Positions 11,600-24,577 are shown, counted from the stretch's first letter. The stretch is 64,000 nt of DNA from Terebella lapidaria (GCA_949152475.1 OX424568.1:3137667-3201666); one strand, 5' to 3'. Numbers and translations: made by a program. Notes: generated by a model not told the origin, from the letters alone.

Positions 11600-13400
11600 T
11601 AAATGCACTACCGTAGTTATCGCATAAATACAGGAAATGTATCCATCACACGCAGATGTGAACAAAGCATAGAAATGCGAGATATACTGACAATCCCACG
11701 CACAACATGGTATATCACTCATTATTTCCTCACAACCACACTATATACATGATATATGCACATACGAACTGGAAAATGTACTCCATGTGGACTTTTAAGC
11801 GCGATTTGAGCATTTGTTTTCATTCGGGTTCGATGGATGCACTTCGTTTGTTTATTTACAAAAACGGTACAAAATGGGTATTAAAACGGACAAAAAGACA
11901 ACTAGGAAGGAATGTACTCGTCAAAATCATTGAGCACAAATTTTTTTTTGTTATATTCCATTAGATGTGTTTAACAAAAAATTTGTTTCGAAACAAATAT
12001 TGCATACATTCGAACGCAGCAGCTTTAAGTGCGCCCGACCAGTGACGATACATATTCATACATTTTTTTAAAGAAACATAGGCTTGTAATCACACACGTT
12101 TGCGAATCATAAGTAGGCGGTCTTAGCATCGATATTATATCAAAAATGAACGCATAATCAGCGAATGTAAATATATAAATGATGTCTATGTTATATCACG
12201 ATTAATTCACACGAACATTACATATATATACATCACGGGGTGAGATGGCAGTGGCTTCGAAATGTAACCCAACCACAACTTCAGGCCTACCTCTCAAATG
12301 TGTTATATGTCATATATTTTCAAAACATAGAAACTGGACTCCAATGAATAAATAAATCAATAAATAAATCAATAAATAAAATATCCAGTACGTCATGAAT
12401 GTATCTGCAAAAAGTTGTGCAAATGGTATTTCATGGCTAATTACATGTGAACCTCATCCACAACTCACGCCTACCTCAAATTCCAATTTTAAAAATTGAT
12501 ATAAATGATACCTAAATGTCAGCCATTTTTATTACATAGTGATATCTCAGCAATATCTGTTTGTGGTGTTATATCTTATCAATCTGCCACGTCATTGTGA
12601 CATCACATGACATCGACCTCAGACGATACGGGTCAGTTATGAGGTCACTGTGATATCCATATAGCATCACTAACGTGATATCATAGCTGCGAGCTTCGTG
12701 TGATATCCGAGCGATGTTGTATGATGTCGCGTGTTGACTGAGATGGCCTGGTCTGGTCTCTACTCAGTGTTTCTTCTGAATGTTTTTTGTCATCATCAAA
12801 ATCGTGTGGAAATCATGGCTGATAGAAACACCTGCACCGATGTTGATGAAATTTGGGTCGTTTCATGGGTTTCAATTTTTTCTCAAGACGTATTACGGAA
12901 CCTTCAGATATCAATATCATGGTGATTCGGCATGACTAAAAGTAAAATATGACAAAATGCGTGAATGCAAACTTGTGTATTTGTGTATTTAATATTCAAA
13001 TACGTCCTATCCGAAGATCTCAAAATACTTTATCAAATAAAACATTTTCCGATTATTAGGAAGATCACTCCTGGGCTCTAGTACTGTCATTGGTCTCACT
13101 TCTGGTAATACTGACTCGATTCGTCTCATCCGTGTTTTAACAGATGAGTTCATAGTTTTTCTAGTTCTGGTGAATATCAAAAACATTCGAGTGAGTTCTA
13201 TTCGCTCTGTGCTGAATTTGATAACTACCATCGGGTTCCATCGTAGGGGAATCATGACAAACACTAAAATGTATCTTGTGTATGCTGAGTCGGTGTCACT
13301 GCTGGCGGACGTTAAATCTGTCCCTGAGGATACTATCAACTCAGTAACCTTCTGATTAGGTACTTGTGTACTTGCCATATATCTGTTCCATGGGGTTTGT
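11600..13400. other. Intergenic stretch with no recognised gene
   Basis: A+T-rich DNA with short AATAAATAAATC-type runs near 12345-12380 and no domain that I recognise. One intronless minus-strand frame at 13007-13378 is listed separately. Confidence 0.35.
13007..13378 (-). CDS. Possible orphan ORF, 123 aa
   Basis: An uninterrupted minus-strand frame starts MASTQVPNQKVTEL and ends at 13007. It has a Ser/Thr-rich start, one hydrophobic stretch (YILVFVMIPLRWNPMVV) and a basic middle. No family is recognised. A frame of this length can occur by chance in 64 kb, so it is recorded only as a candidate. It could also be a retained piece of an old element. Confidence 0.15.
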   Translation of the reverse strand: MASTQVPNQKVTELIVSSGTDLTSASSDTDSAYTRYILVFVMIPLRWNPMVVIKFSTERIELTRMFLIFTRTRKTMNSSVKTRMRRIESVLPEVRPMTVLEPRSDLPNNRKMFYLIKYFEIFG

Positions 13401-13419
13401 TTCGGATTTGTAAATCACT

Positions 13420-13640
13420 TTCATAGGTTGTTGTCAGTTGTATACTAATTCCATCAGGTGTACAGTAGAAACAACTACATTTAACACACTGTCTGCCATT
13501 GATGACGCCAGTGTGTCTTAGGATAAACTTTCTGGTCGGGCTTTGTTTCTAAGGCAAAATGTTGTATTCCACGTTTGTTATTGTCATCATCAAAATTTGA
13601 CTGTATTGGTGGTAATGGATTGATACTTACATTCATGGCA
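13420..13640 (+). repeat. Dispersed repeat family 2, plus-strand copy
   Basis: The unit includes ACTAATTCCATC, CACCAGTGTGTCTT-like sequence, a GGGCTTTGTTTC block and a TGTATTGGTGGTAATGGATT block. Related copies lie at 17030-17350 (minus), 20850-20940 (part), 51000-51135 (part) and 56025-56110 (part). No coding capacity or clear ends were seen. It is probably a short non-autonomous element. Confidence 0.55.
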
Positions 13641-13718
13641 TTTATCCATTTATATCATACTCATTGCAGATTGGTCGCTTCCAAATATCGCTCTAAATAT
13701 TCGACTTATGAATCTCTT

Positions 13719-13744
13719 CCTCTCTCTCTCTCTCTCTCTCTCTT
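13719..13744. repeat. (CT)n microsatellite
   Basis: About thirteen CT units, directly visible. Confidence 0.9.
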
Positions 13745-13865
13745 TAGGAAGGTGAGCAAAGTGCCAAAAAGTTCAATTTGGGTCTTTTCGGCTATTCTGG
13801 GCCAATAATTCGGGCCTTTTGAGCGATGCAAGGCCAACCATCTAGCTGAGGCCAAAAAAAGTATT

Positions 13866-14243
13866 ATGGTTCTGTTCACTTTAAACCCTGCGCATCACTC
13901 GGTTTTTAAAAAAAACGAAAAAAAAAATTGCGCGCATCACTTTATGTGAGCCGATTTTTTGAATAGAAAATTGACACCTGTACGCCGATTTCGGTGAGAC
14001 AATGATCGAGAAAAATGGTACCAATTGTCTTTGACATTGCAAAATTTGGTGTATGGCTGACCAAATTGGCCAAATTCGACCGGGTTAGTTATCAGCATGC
14101 AATTTTAGGGGAAAGTGGTTGGCCAAATGGGCAATATTTGGCCGGTTCATTCACCAACAGCCAATTTTAGGGGGAAAAAAAGGAAAAAAAAGAATTCGCG
14201 TCGCCGCATCACTCTTTAGGTGGACCTTAATGACCAGAACCAC
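13866..14243. mobile_element. MITE-like unit with short inverted ends
   Basis: The left part begins near GGTTCTGTTCACTTTAAAC and the right part ends near GGACCTTAATGACCAGAACC, which is its approximate inverse. The inner sequence has repeated GGCCAAAT/CAATTTTAGGGG blocks and no coding frame. A partial relative lies at 855-945. No target-site duplication was recognised. Confidence 0.3.
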
Positions 14244-14499
14244 AAAACTTTTATTCGTTGGTCTGAACAGTCCTAGTGTCTATTCATATGTGAAATTAGA
14301 GAGAAAGCTACTGAATACATTTCTTGCAAACTGCCAAAAAGCATTTCAAGGCACACGATCTTCATAAACCTTGCAGATGGCCAATAATGCAATGCTTACG
14401 CAAAATTACAAAAAAAAGGTAATGAATAGATTTTGAGCTACCAAAGTCCTTTCTATAGAAAATTTCCACCATTTTGAAAAAAAACAACGCTGTTCTGTT

Positions 14500-15090
14500 T
14501 GTGGGAGGAGAAACGGTCAATGAGGAAGCCATACCAATCCGTACTTAATATCTGTCGACGAACTCGTGTGTACTAACATCCGGCAAGGGTGCCAACAATG
14601 AACTCATCAACCACATGTTAACATCTGTGATTTCATTCATTGCACATGGACACAGTTCTGGATCAATTCAAGGTTATGACATGTTCATGGCTATGAATTT
14701 ATGGATAGTGTGGACATTGGATAGTTCACATGGTTCATGTCGGTGCGAATATTTCACAAGCTCTAGTGAAATATTATTTTTTGTCCTTTATCTGGTCGCC
14801 TTCGGATTGAAATAAGAATGAAGTTAGAGATAAACCGTCTGTGACTTATAACTGTAACATACATTCAAATATAAGAAGCGGACGATAACACTCACCTTAA
14901 ATCTCCTGTCTGACTTTTCCAGATGTCGGGTTCCCGGCCGGAACTACTTTCGAGTGGACGTGTCGCTATCACGTGCTCTGTTGTCAGGGGTCTCGTGCAG
15001 ACTTTGCACCCGTTCACGGCGCGCTGAAGTCTGGGAAGATCAATACAGTCTCCAGACCATTTAGTAGGCGTTGAGAAAACAGAAATCAAC
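14500..15090 (+). promoter_or_regulatory. Upstream region of gene C, duplicated upstream of gene D
   Basis: Sequence from about 14500 up to the gene C start codon matches the stretch from about 40130 to the gene D start codon. The closest match is the last 200 bases, which include CACCTTAAATCTCCTG and CCAGATGTC. It therefore contains the duplicated promoter and 5' untranslated region. I see no TATA box at a usual place. The strongest similarity is next to the start codon, as expected if this part has been kept by selection. Confidence 0.5.
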
Positions 15091-18000
15091 ATGTTGCCCC
15101 TGGTTGCTGTACTCTGTGTCTTGAAGGTATGAAATTGTTTTCAGATTATTCTCGTCAAAGTTTTCTGGTGTAATTTAATTTAACATTTTATTATGAAAGA
15201 AAGGCACCAATATGAGTTAACCATAAACTACACTCACTAACCCTACCGTATTAAACCATATAACGGAATATGAACAGTGTTTTGGTTCATTCCACATAAT
15301 AGAATGTAGTACTGCAGACTCAATTTCACAATCGAAATCACACTGTATCGGCAGAAGAAATCATAGGAAAAATATTCCTCCTTTGGATGATGAAAGGAGT
15401 TTGAGTCATTGATTTTTCTCGTAGAGTGTTTCCGAGTATAACTGTCAATTCGAAATTTGGTTTTGATGCCAAGCGTCGATTCCTATTATAGTTTTTTTTC
15501 TCCAAACTCCCAATATAGGCCTACAGGTAGTGCCGGGTAATATCATTTCCTCTCCCGTGAGCAGGTGTATGCTGTTTGGGCGGCTACTGACGGTACTGTG
15601 GCTTGTGACCCTGCCCTGAGACCAGCTATCCTGACCTCCAATGTGCCATTCTACAGCCCAGGCTTCACCAATGGCACTGACTACCCAGCCGGACAGCAGT
15701 GCGAATACCTGCTGCAAGCGGACGCAACAGTCAGTATTCCATGAGTAGATATCCAACGAAATGACCTCGTACATGTAGCCATATCACGGGAGAACTAACC
15801 GTTCATGGGTCCCACTAATTTGGTTTGTGGGAGGCGTAGTTTGGCGGTATTAAACATAACCAAAAGAACTACAGAAACATAACAAAATTGTGTTTAGTAC
15901 AACAGCTTCTTTACAGTCCACCAATAGTTTTGTAAATGTGTTTGTCATAGCGTCAAAATATTTCAACTATTCAGGGGAGGCCGAGTATCGTGACTTTCTC
16001 GAGTATACAGCTCGAGGACTCGGCGGACTGTAGTGCTGACGTTGTGGAGGTGTTCGATGGCGTTGACGCCACTGGGCCCCTGATAGCTACATACTGCGGT
16101 AGTCCTGCCATGCCAGTCTCCGCCACAGCAGCCTCTGGTAGCGTCTTCGTTCGCTTCACATCTGATGCTGCCAACCAAGCACCTGGCTTCACTGGAGAGG
16201 CTTTCCTTGGCGGCGATGAACGTCAGTTGCTTAGTAACTAGTGATGTTACCGGGTGCCCAATGATACCGGGTGCCCAAAGAAGTTCGGGAATAAGTTATT
16301 GAACTGATCAGTTCCGTAGAATATTTAGTCGTCGATATTTTAGACATGTGTTGAACTAGATCAGTGCATCCTTTTATCACGACATTTCTGAATCAATGGT
16401 CATAACAACACCAGTTGTCATTTCATTCCTATTTCCAGCTAGCTATGATTTAAAACGGTACTTCAACACTCTGTTGCTATAGATCACCTTTTGAGACAGT
16501 ATTATATTGTTGTTACTTAGACTCTCCCTCGATATGTGTTAGTACCATATCATGTAAATATAAATAAAAGAAATATCCTGACCATTCTACAAAATAATTG
16601 CGAGAGATTAGCTATACAATTATAATGTTGATATAAACAACAGTACACACAATATAAATGAAAAAGGATCATGGGCTGTATATCATGTAACCTCTACTTT
16701 TTAAAATACCAGTAAGATATCCGGACACATATGATGCGGATTATACTAGTAGCTAACAGAAATATACACATACATATTTCGTGGTCTCGTAATAAATAAA
16801 TGTCTCGATAGTTGTATGTATGTGTTTTTGTCAGATGTTGAATTGTTTTTGATTGACAATGGCAGCGTGCGTTGGACTGGGTGTATATCTGGGCGGTACA
16901 TCCGGGACCTTCTCGTCCCCTAACTTCCCGCTTCCGTATCCTAACAACCAGGATTGTGTGTGGAACATCTACGTCCCTGACCCGTCTTATGTGAGTATGT
17001 TATGTAGCGCACCATTTTGATTGATAAGCAGAACAAGTCTATACCAATGCCAGTATCAATTTATTACCAGCAATACATTGACTTTAAAGTTGTCAATAGC
17101 AAACCTACAATACACCATTTGGAAATGGAATGTAAGTATCAATCTATTGTTATTAATATCATCAAAATCTGGATGTATTGGTGGTAATAGATTGATACGT
17201 ACACCAATACACCAAAATCAGAATTTGATGATGCCAATAACAAACGTAAAATAGAACATTTTGCAATAGAAACAAAGCCCCGCCATATAGTTTATCCAAA
17301 GACACACTGGTGTGTGAAATGTAGTTGTATCCACTGTACATTTGATGGAATTAGTACACAGCTGCTGAACAACATTTTGAAAGATTTAAGAAATCTGAAT
17401 CAAAGCCCATGGAATATGCGTATGACAATACATACCGTAAGTACACAATAACAAGCCGAAAGGAAGTGATTCCTGGAGGATGACTAGAGGACACACATGT
17501 CTCGTGATTCTGATGAATATTGCCTGAATAGGAGAATATAATATTCCATTATTGATTGCTCATAAAACAACCCATCCATCGACACAATTTTTCCAAGCAG
17601 ATACACACTCAACTGGCAATTAAATGCAGTGTACATACCAGGCCATTAGCAGAAGTACACCTATATCTTGTCTACATTAGGTTAGTTTACATTTACTATA
17701 TTTACTATATTGTTGTCGGTGCTTAGCGAGTCAGCTGGAGCTGGCCAAGCTGCACACTGGAAGCATCCTGTGGCTCCTGGGACAACCTTAACGTCTACGA
17801 ACGGGATACTGGTGCCGCGCTTGGCTTTTGGTATGGAGACTGTGGCACCAATGCTGAAATGATGAACACTGGAACCGAGGGAATTCAGGTGTACTTTTCA
17901 ACTGACAGTAGCATCACTTTCTCAGGGTTCAACGCCACCTACAACATCGGTATGTTATCAGGTGTTTCTTGTCGTGGTATTTAACGTATCAGTATTAATA

Positions 18001-18209
18001 TAACTCGTTGTAACCGGACACAGATCACGAGGTTTACGAGCATGTATAATTAGGTATTATTGATACTCAATACTAGTACCAAATACCACACTTTGTCAAC
18101 ACAACTATTTGAACGACAATCCAGATGCATGTAGCATACGTTCTCAGATATGTGATTTGTTGAGAAGTTAGAATAAGGTGATTTTTCCCCTGTTTCAGTC
18201 CAAGTTTGA
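15091..18209 (+). CDS. Gene C: secreted protein with two CUB domains
   Basis: Coding exons 15091-15126, 15565-15729, 15975-16221, 16866-16990, 17727-17949 and 18199-18209 give 268 aa with phases 0, 0, 1, 0, 1 and GT-AG junctions. The signal peptide spans the first intron (MLPLVAVLCVLK then VYAVWA), with likely cleavage before ATDGTVACDP. CUB1 is exons 2-3 (about residues 23-149) and CUB2 exons 4-5 (about residues 150-265). The last exon adds only Val-Gln-Val before the stop. CUB hallmarks are clear: paired cysteines, F-x-LE motifs and F-V-R-F-T-S near the end of CUB1. AATAAA follows 43 bases after the stop. It is a close paralog of gene D and a more distant one of gene B. Function is unknown; secretion and binding through CUB surfaces are inferred from the family. 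Confidence 0.87.
17030..17350 (-). repeat. Dispersed repeat family 2, minus-strand copy in gene C intron 4
   Basis: Read on the minus strand it matches 13420-13640 through the GTGTACTAATTCCATC, CACCAGTGTGTCTTTGG and GGGGCTTTGTTTC blocks. Gene D intron 4 appears to lack it, so it probably inserted after the C/D duplication or was lost in D. Confidence 0.5.
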
Positions 18210-18252
18210 GTGAGACATGGTGGTGTATAACTGGCAGATGCAGCGAAAGACC

Positions 18253-18258
18253 AATAAA
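18253..18258 (+). terminator. Polyadenylation signal of gene C
   Basis: AATAAA in the context GACCAATAAAGTTTGAG. The equivalent site after gene D is also kept (49772-49777). Confidence 0.75.
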
Positions 18259-19737
18259 GTTTGAGACCCCAGTTTATGTTTGTTTATATTCGAACGCTGC
18301 ACACTAGGCTTTTCGCACATATTTGGCAACTGAAAACCATATGCGATGATAGAGTGATATCAATGTCATTTGTTTGCAGACTATTGGCTTTGACAGATGA
18401 AAGCTTGGGCCACTTTTTTATTTGACCAAATTTAGTCGTTGTGTAGTGGCTTTATTTTGTATATCATCACCTCAGAACAGAAAGGAACAGAAAGTGCACT
18501 TTTCAAACTTTTACACCAGAGACAAAAACATGGAACATCTCCACACTGGAGACTATTTGGAAAGGAGTTGCATAACTTATCACGTTAAATATGTGAACCA
18601 AGTAATCAATTAAAATCAGAAAAGCATTAAAATCCGTACAAGCAGAAGCGAGTTAGATGCATATTTGCACTAAGGCCCTTTCTGTTCTGACTTGACGACT
18701 TATTCTCAGAGCCATTTGGACACAACTGACAAATACGATATTTCATCTCTGAACCATTCGCGTTGATATTTTCTAAACAGGTTTATATACCACTTTAAAA
18801 AGGCAGTACTCTTTGAATCATGACATGGGAGTAAATCGACTACGCCTGCTGGGATATCGATTATCAAACCTACATGACTTGCTGAAAAAAAGTCCTGAGT
18901 GGCAGATAAAACCTTTTTACACTCAAATATTGTTCAGTATTACATGTTACTTAGTCCTTTTGGTTTGACACATTTAATTATATATTTTGTGTCTTTCAAT
19001 CCCAATGTTAACTCCATGATGCAATACCAATATAAAGGTTTGCTGGATGGAGCCCATCCACCAATTAAAGTGATATTGGCTGTAAGTTATGGATTTTTCC
19101 ATATCTTTCTGATCGAACGAAGAAAACATAACAGTTATATACCTGCACTTTTATGCCCAAACAGACACCCCTTTCTAATTGATTTCGTTGCGAGTTTCTG
19201 GTGGAGATATTTTGAGTTTGTTTACATTACCGCCATTCTCGGTGCTTTGTATACCGTGACGCAGTGCGATTCCAGCTTACTCGTGTATGTTCGAGCCAAT
19301 CGAGCGTGAACTAGATTAAATCAGAGGTAACTCTGAGTGGCGCACAAAACAAAAGAGAAGCGGCTGCTAGTACTGTAATAAGCTTGATTTATCCATTTGA
19401 TCAAGTAAAGTTTGTTTTGTAACCTATTTTTCTGAGACCACAGGCATATATGTAATTGATTTGGAAAAAATAGTTTTCCTGCCAACATCACTTTAAGTAA
19501 CCTGACATTTATTACAATGGCCTATTTGGTCGAATTGTATGCAGATAGGCCGTTTCTTTTCTGTACCCACATATATAAATGTAGATAGGTCCTTTGTTTT
19601 TTTAGTGATATTTCGATCAATAATCATGATATTCAGGTTCTGATGAGATTGAAATAAGAGCCGCGATGTACTCTATCCCATTATGCAAAAATACTACTTC
19701 CGAAAAAAAGTGTCAGTTAGGACATTTCTGCACTGAG

Positions 19738-19857
19738 GGGATGATATGGAAAGACAATTCGTGCAGAAATCGGTTTGAATTATGCTCTGCACTGAGGGGA
19801 TGATATGGAAAGACAATTCGTGCAGAAATCAGTTTGAATTATGTATTAGATGGTTAG
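19738..19857 (+). repeat. Direct duplication of about 59 bp
   Basis: CTGCACTGAGGGGATGATAT and the sequence after it occur twice in a row with one or two differences, so this is a recent local duplication. Confidence 0.8.
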
Positions 19858-20220
19858 AAGTAGTTGCTATCAACTATTTGTTCCTCAAAACGGCCCGCCT
19901 CGCTGGCGAGTTCTACACATAGTCTTGTGACATCATTGGTATTTGTCTTGATACCGTGCCAACCGACAATGCTTAAAAGCCAACCATTCTCTATCTGTGT
20001 GTTTCTTTAATTGGAACGAACTCGTGTGCTATGTTACATCATTGATTGAAATAATTTGCATCCCCACGCCTTGAACAGGTAAAATATTCTTGAAACTAAA
20101 TAAGATATACATTTTATGCCACCTGTGCATGTATGTATTGAATCAACAAACTTAATATGCACAAGTGACGATGGTATTCAGCTATCAAGCTCGTCATGTT
20201 GTTATATTCCCAAGCTTGTG

Positions 20221-20221
<1 letters not shown>

Positions 20222-20271
<50 letters not shown>
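20222..20271. repeat. (AT)n microsatellite
   Basis: About 25 AT units, directly visible. The ORF of Tyr-Ile repeats across it is an artefact. Confidence 0.9.
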
Positions 20272-20277
<6 letters not shown>

Positions 20278-20463
20278 TACTTGGCGAACTAAACAAATAT
20301 TAACAACCGGAAAACTTCCTTTTTACTGTTATCAAATTCATATTTCTCTTGTGATATTCCTAGTGGCTGAGATCCGAGGCACATTTTATATATCTTATCA
20401 AGATGAATCAGATCGGGCTTCAAGTTTCCACTCACAGCCTGAAGGAATCAATTGATACTTAAG

Positions 20464-20830
20464 CCCCAGTCTCACTGTCCCAATTTAACGCGCGGTCGAC
20501 TCCAGATTACAATCGGGTCCTGACCATATGAAAAATGGGTGTTTTGGTGAACCGGGAGTAGTCTGGGAGTTGACCGTGTTAACCGGGAGTTGACCTGGAG
20601 TTAACCTTGAGTTATCCCGGACATATCTGAGAGTTAACCGAATCTCCGGGCGCCCATGGAGTCAACATTAAAAAAGGTCTTATCCAGCCGAGGGCCTCGA
20701 CCAGAGACCGTCTGGGAAAGTGGGACTGCAACTCATTTCGCCTTTTTTACCCTCGACCAACTGGCCCAAACCGGTTTAAAAAATCCGGGAGTCTCCCGGG
20801 TCTCAGACCGGAAGAGTGGGACCGTAGTAT
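20464..20830. mobile_element. MITE-like unit with inverted ends
   Basis: The left end CCCCAGTCTCACTGTCCC resembles the inverse of the right end GAAGAGTGGGACCG. The inside is G+C-richer than its surroundings and repeats GGGAGTTGACC-type blocks. No coding frame is credible and no target-site duplication was settled. Confidence 0.3.
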
Positions 20831-20940
20831 TAGATTTGTACATGCATGTTGGTCGGGCTTTGTTTCTGAATGTGTCCGATATTATATTTTCTATTGTTGT
20901 CAAAATCTTATGCTAGCAGAAATGGATTGATATATCCAGC

Positions 20941-21600
20941 TATAAGTAACAGGCATTTGTATAGCTCACAAATTCTCACAGTTTTAGGTTGCCTATCAAT
21001 TAGCATTCATGCCTTATCAGCTGACCGATGATATATTTTATTAGGGCTATAGCCCTGCAATTAAATTTTCTCGCATGTCCCTGATAACTTGTGTTGGTTC
21101 TGTACATGACCACAAGGCTGACCCCATCACCACCCAGAGATGACATTTTCTGTTCAGACATCGAGAAAGCAACATGCGTTCCTGTCCTATCAATAACGTG
21201 ATATTCGTTTACTTACTTTCACATTCCTCTGCACCATCCGGTTAGAACTGTGTAACTATCTGCTGCGCATGCGCGACGTGTGTTCCGACCTTTTCCCAGT
21301 GGATATCTTCGGGAAATAGCCAAATCGATGCACCTTATGACCAGTGATCTGTCTAGTACATCAAAATGCGGCAATTGAATTCAATAAAATCAGCCAGATG
21401 GGGGAGTCCAATCTCAGGCATACATATGTGAATGGATGTCAGACAAAAAAGTTGTGCAGCTCCGTTGTAAACCATTCGTAGACGCATAGTGTATCTTGTG
21501 GAGAAGTTGTGGATCATGTTTGGCGTGATGCATAATGCATCAAAAACACACAAATTGTCTTTGGGCACAAAAAACACAACGTATCAGACATGCGAACGGA
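20941..21600. other. Intergenic stretch with no recognised feature
   Basis: A+T-rich sequence before the LINE fragment, with no gene, array or element that I can support. Confidence 0.35.
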
Positions 21601-21663
21601 AACAGGTCCGAGTAACGGGCCTTTCCCTTCCTAAATTTGTCTCACGAGTATATGATAAGATAG
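21601..21663 (+). mobile_element. LINE reverse-transcriptase fragment, left of the Gypsy insertion
   Basis: Reads FVSRVYDKI, which continues on the other side of the LTR element at 35922 as EKGKHEGKNVLSVF...DLSKAFDTIDH. Together they match the start of the RT domain of CR1/L2/Jockey-like LINEs. The LTR element inserted here and duplicated ATAG. Confidence 0.55.
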
Positions 21664-22380
21664 TGTAGTAATTTTAGCGACTGTAACTCCCGTCCCTCCC
21701 GCGCTACACATTTCCACTACAACATTCCATTCTACATGACTTACATACAGAACAGGTACACACTATACGATCACAAGCATAAACTTCACCGTAGTCATGG
21801 TTACATACACAGGTCAAACCACATGCACCTGCGGCCCCATTTACTCAGTACACTCGACCCAGTATATTCGGCCTTGACCTTCACAAGCACAGACTTCTAA
21901 ACATAGAACATAACACGCACAACACTCACATCACGTGCATAGTTACAGACAAGACAAGTCAAGACATGCACCGGGGAATTCCACTTTCCCGGTGAGATCA
22001 GCATACATACAGCCAATGACACGACCCCGTATACTTTAGGCGGGAAAATATCCATGCACCTAACCTTCGGCCCCGCACATTCGAGTTTAGGAGAGTGAAG
22101 TGAATGGTCGCACTAGAAGGTTATCGGCCATAATCGTATAAGTTTGGATATATATTCGATAAGAACTGTGATATTAGGATATTATTATACACGAAGGACT
22201 ATAAGCTGTGATTATATACTGACGGGGAATATCACCGACATAGGTGTGAGCGGCCCTGATTGTGAGTGATTGTCGACATCGGGCGTTTTTCATCAGTTGA
22301 ATTAAACTGCCGGCTTGTTGTATTGCACAACGTAATAGACAATCGGCCTGATACGGGCCAGAAGAACTGTATTCATCACA
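21664..22380 (+). repeat. 5' LTR
   Basis: 717 bases, TGTAGTAATTTTAGCGAC at the start and GTATTCATCACA at the end, matched almost base for base by the 3' LTR. Confidence 0.92.
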
Positions 22381-22381
22381 T

Positions 22382-22398
22382 TGGCGCTGTAGACCAGG
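22382..22398 (+). other. Probable primer-binding site
   Basis: TGGCGCTGTAGACCAGG begins one base after the 5' LTR, where LTR elements keep the sequence complementary to a tRNA 3' end. The TGGCGC start is typical. The tRNA was not identified. Confidence 0.5.
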
Positions 22399-22440
22399 AT
22401 CTGAGCTAGTCTCGGATCTTCGACCCAGCCCTGACCGGCA

Positions 22441-24577
22441 TTGATGGCATTGGCCCCGGGAGCTTCCCGCGGTGAGCCACTCGACCACACGGATGATGAA
22501 GTGACAATCAATCCGAATCTGGCCTTCCGACCTTCCGGCCCTCGCTCAGTTGTCATGAGCGATACGGTTCCGCTGTCGCAGGAGCAACAACCGACCGGCC
22601 TGTTCGACTCCTTCGGTGACCATTCGACCCTGAAATCGTCTTCGCCACCCGTCGACCTGGTGCAGGAGTTTCTCGACGAAGACCCGCTTGCGCCTCTGCA
22701 CACAGTAAGTGACATTCTGAGTGCACACGCTAGGGCGTATTCGGCCACGTCGGCTAGAACGACCCAAAGACTATCAAACTCTGCCGACAGAAATCGTATC
22801 GACCCAGAACATTCAATGTTAAACGTTCGGCCAGTAACCATAGATACATCGATGGTTACACACCCACCGAGTAACTCCCGGATACGACGGTGGGTTTGTC
22901 AGTCTGACAATGTTCCGGAACTGATCCCGCCGAGTGCTTATTCGGCAAACCGACCTCTGGCACCGTCAATGACGCCGAGACAACACGACCCTGCACCAGA
23001 GATGTACTCGCGCATACTGACCGAGCCAACGGTGGTAGAGTACGTACGACCCAGCCAGGCGAGAGCGACAACAGAGAGCATCCCGGCGACGACCGCTGCC
23101 CGGATCGTCAAGTCGCCGACCCCGCGACCCTGACATGCCGACCTCCGACACACGTGCTCCCGCGCCGACCATGCACCGACCATCGCCGACTACCGGAGAA
23201 CAACCGCGCTTCGATCCGTCGCAAGAACAAGTTGTGTCTGCCCCGGCAGAAAGTGTTGTGCCGATGATCGGACATCCGATCTCCCAACCAGTCGGAAACA
23301 CCAATGGATACGGTGTACCGCCAGTCGGATACCCTGGCGCAACAAGCGGTGTCCCAAATGGAGTAGCTGTCGGATACTATCAACCACATGTCGGCTATAT
23401 AAACCCACCACCCGGATAAGTGTGATAGCTGACACCGGCTATCATGGTGCACAAACCGGATTAGTGTACCATGGTGTGGGCCCAGACGGATCGACATACC
23501 GATATCCACCACCGGCTGTAATCCCACCCTCAGTCGGGATACCATGGGTGACGCCACAATACAGCCAGTCGGCCCCTGTCACGCAAGCACCACACGACCC
23601 CAGTCATGCGATGGCACCACCCGCCGCATCGCTCGCCGTCTCCGCGACGACAGCACCAACCGTCCCCGCTAACGCGACCCCGATCGGCCCAGATACAACG
23701 GCTCCGGCGACTTCGGCTTTCACGACTCCGACGGCCACTGCAGCGACTGCATCAGTTGCGGTGAGTGTTGACACGCCCACGCCACAGAGACTCACGTCTG
23801 AGCCCCAAACGTTGGCTATGGCTAAAACGGCTCAATGGCGTGCGACTTTCAAGGAGGGCAACCTCACTCAGTATATCCGGAGCTTTGAGCAGTTCACGGC
23901 GGCCTTCACATATACCGACCTCAATAAAACGACCACATTCCGGAGCACGCTACGCGGTCACGCCGAAGCGTTGGCTCTAAACATTCCAGTCGAGACTCCC
24001 TGGGAGCAGTTCCGTCGCCGACTTTTGGAAGGCTGGGAGCCCGCGTCCCGTCGACAGTCCAAAACGGGAACGAAAGGAGGACGCGGAGCATTACCTGGAG
24101 CGACTCCAAGCTCTGGCTGAACAGGTGTTTGACGACGTCACGCCAGAGTCGCGACAGCGAACGGTAATCTCGCAATTCGTCAAGGGCCAACCCGACCCCA
24201 TTGCAGACAAACTGTGTGTCTTCACCTTCAATAGCTATGGTGAAGCACTAGCGGCCATCCTCAAGGCTGAGAGTCGCCAGCAGAGGACAACCAGAGATCG
24301 ACACCGGGGCACGCGACGTGCCGACATCTGCGCGAGCGGATATGCGGAGGACGACCCTGTTAACGAAGTACTGTCTTGTGCTATGGGACAGGTCACTCAG
24401 TGGGAGACACCAACCCCTGAGCAAATTGCGGCCTACTACGACCCTGCTGACAGTGATACGACCGGTGATACGATTCTTGGAATGAGCTTCTTTCGGCAAG
24501 CTCACGCTGTAGTGAACTATGGTGAGGGGACAATACAAGTTCACAAAGAAATCCTGTTCGCGCACAAGGACATTGAG
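22441..24577 (+). other. Gag-like region of the Gypsy element
   Basis: A Pro/Thr/Ala-rich first part is followed near 23800-24300 by a capsid-like stretch (QWRATFKEGNLTQYIRSFEQ and FVKGQPDPIADKL) of the type found in Ty3/Gypsy gag proteins. No zinc knuckle was noticed. Treated as part of a broken fossil. Confidence 0.55.

Larger units (their letters stand above)
18260..20450. other. Downstream flank of gene C, within the segmental duplication
   Basis: Bases 18260-18400 and about 20040-20450 match stretches after gene D (49780-49900 and about 49940-50460). The 1.6 kb in between has no counterpart there, so material was gained here or lost after D. It includes an intronless 136-aa frame at 18899-19309 with no recognisable domain, which I do not call a gene. 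Confidence 0.45.

Noticed and set aside
11350-11722. Overlapping frames on both strands rich in Ile/Arg/Pro repeats
   Set aside because: Produced by a palindromic minisatellite, which removes stops from both strands.
18899-19309. 136-aa frame, partly hydrophobic
   Set aside because: No recognisable domain, no splice-linked partner exon, and base composition like the surrounding non-coding DNA. It may be chance.
20114-20296. 60-aa frame with Tyr-Ile repeats
   Set aside because: Translation of the (AT)n microsatellite.
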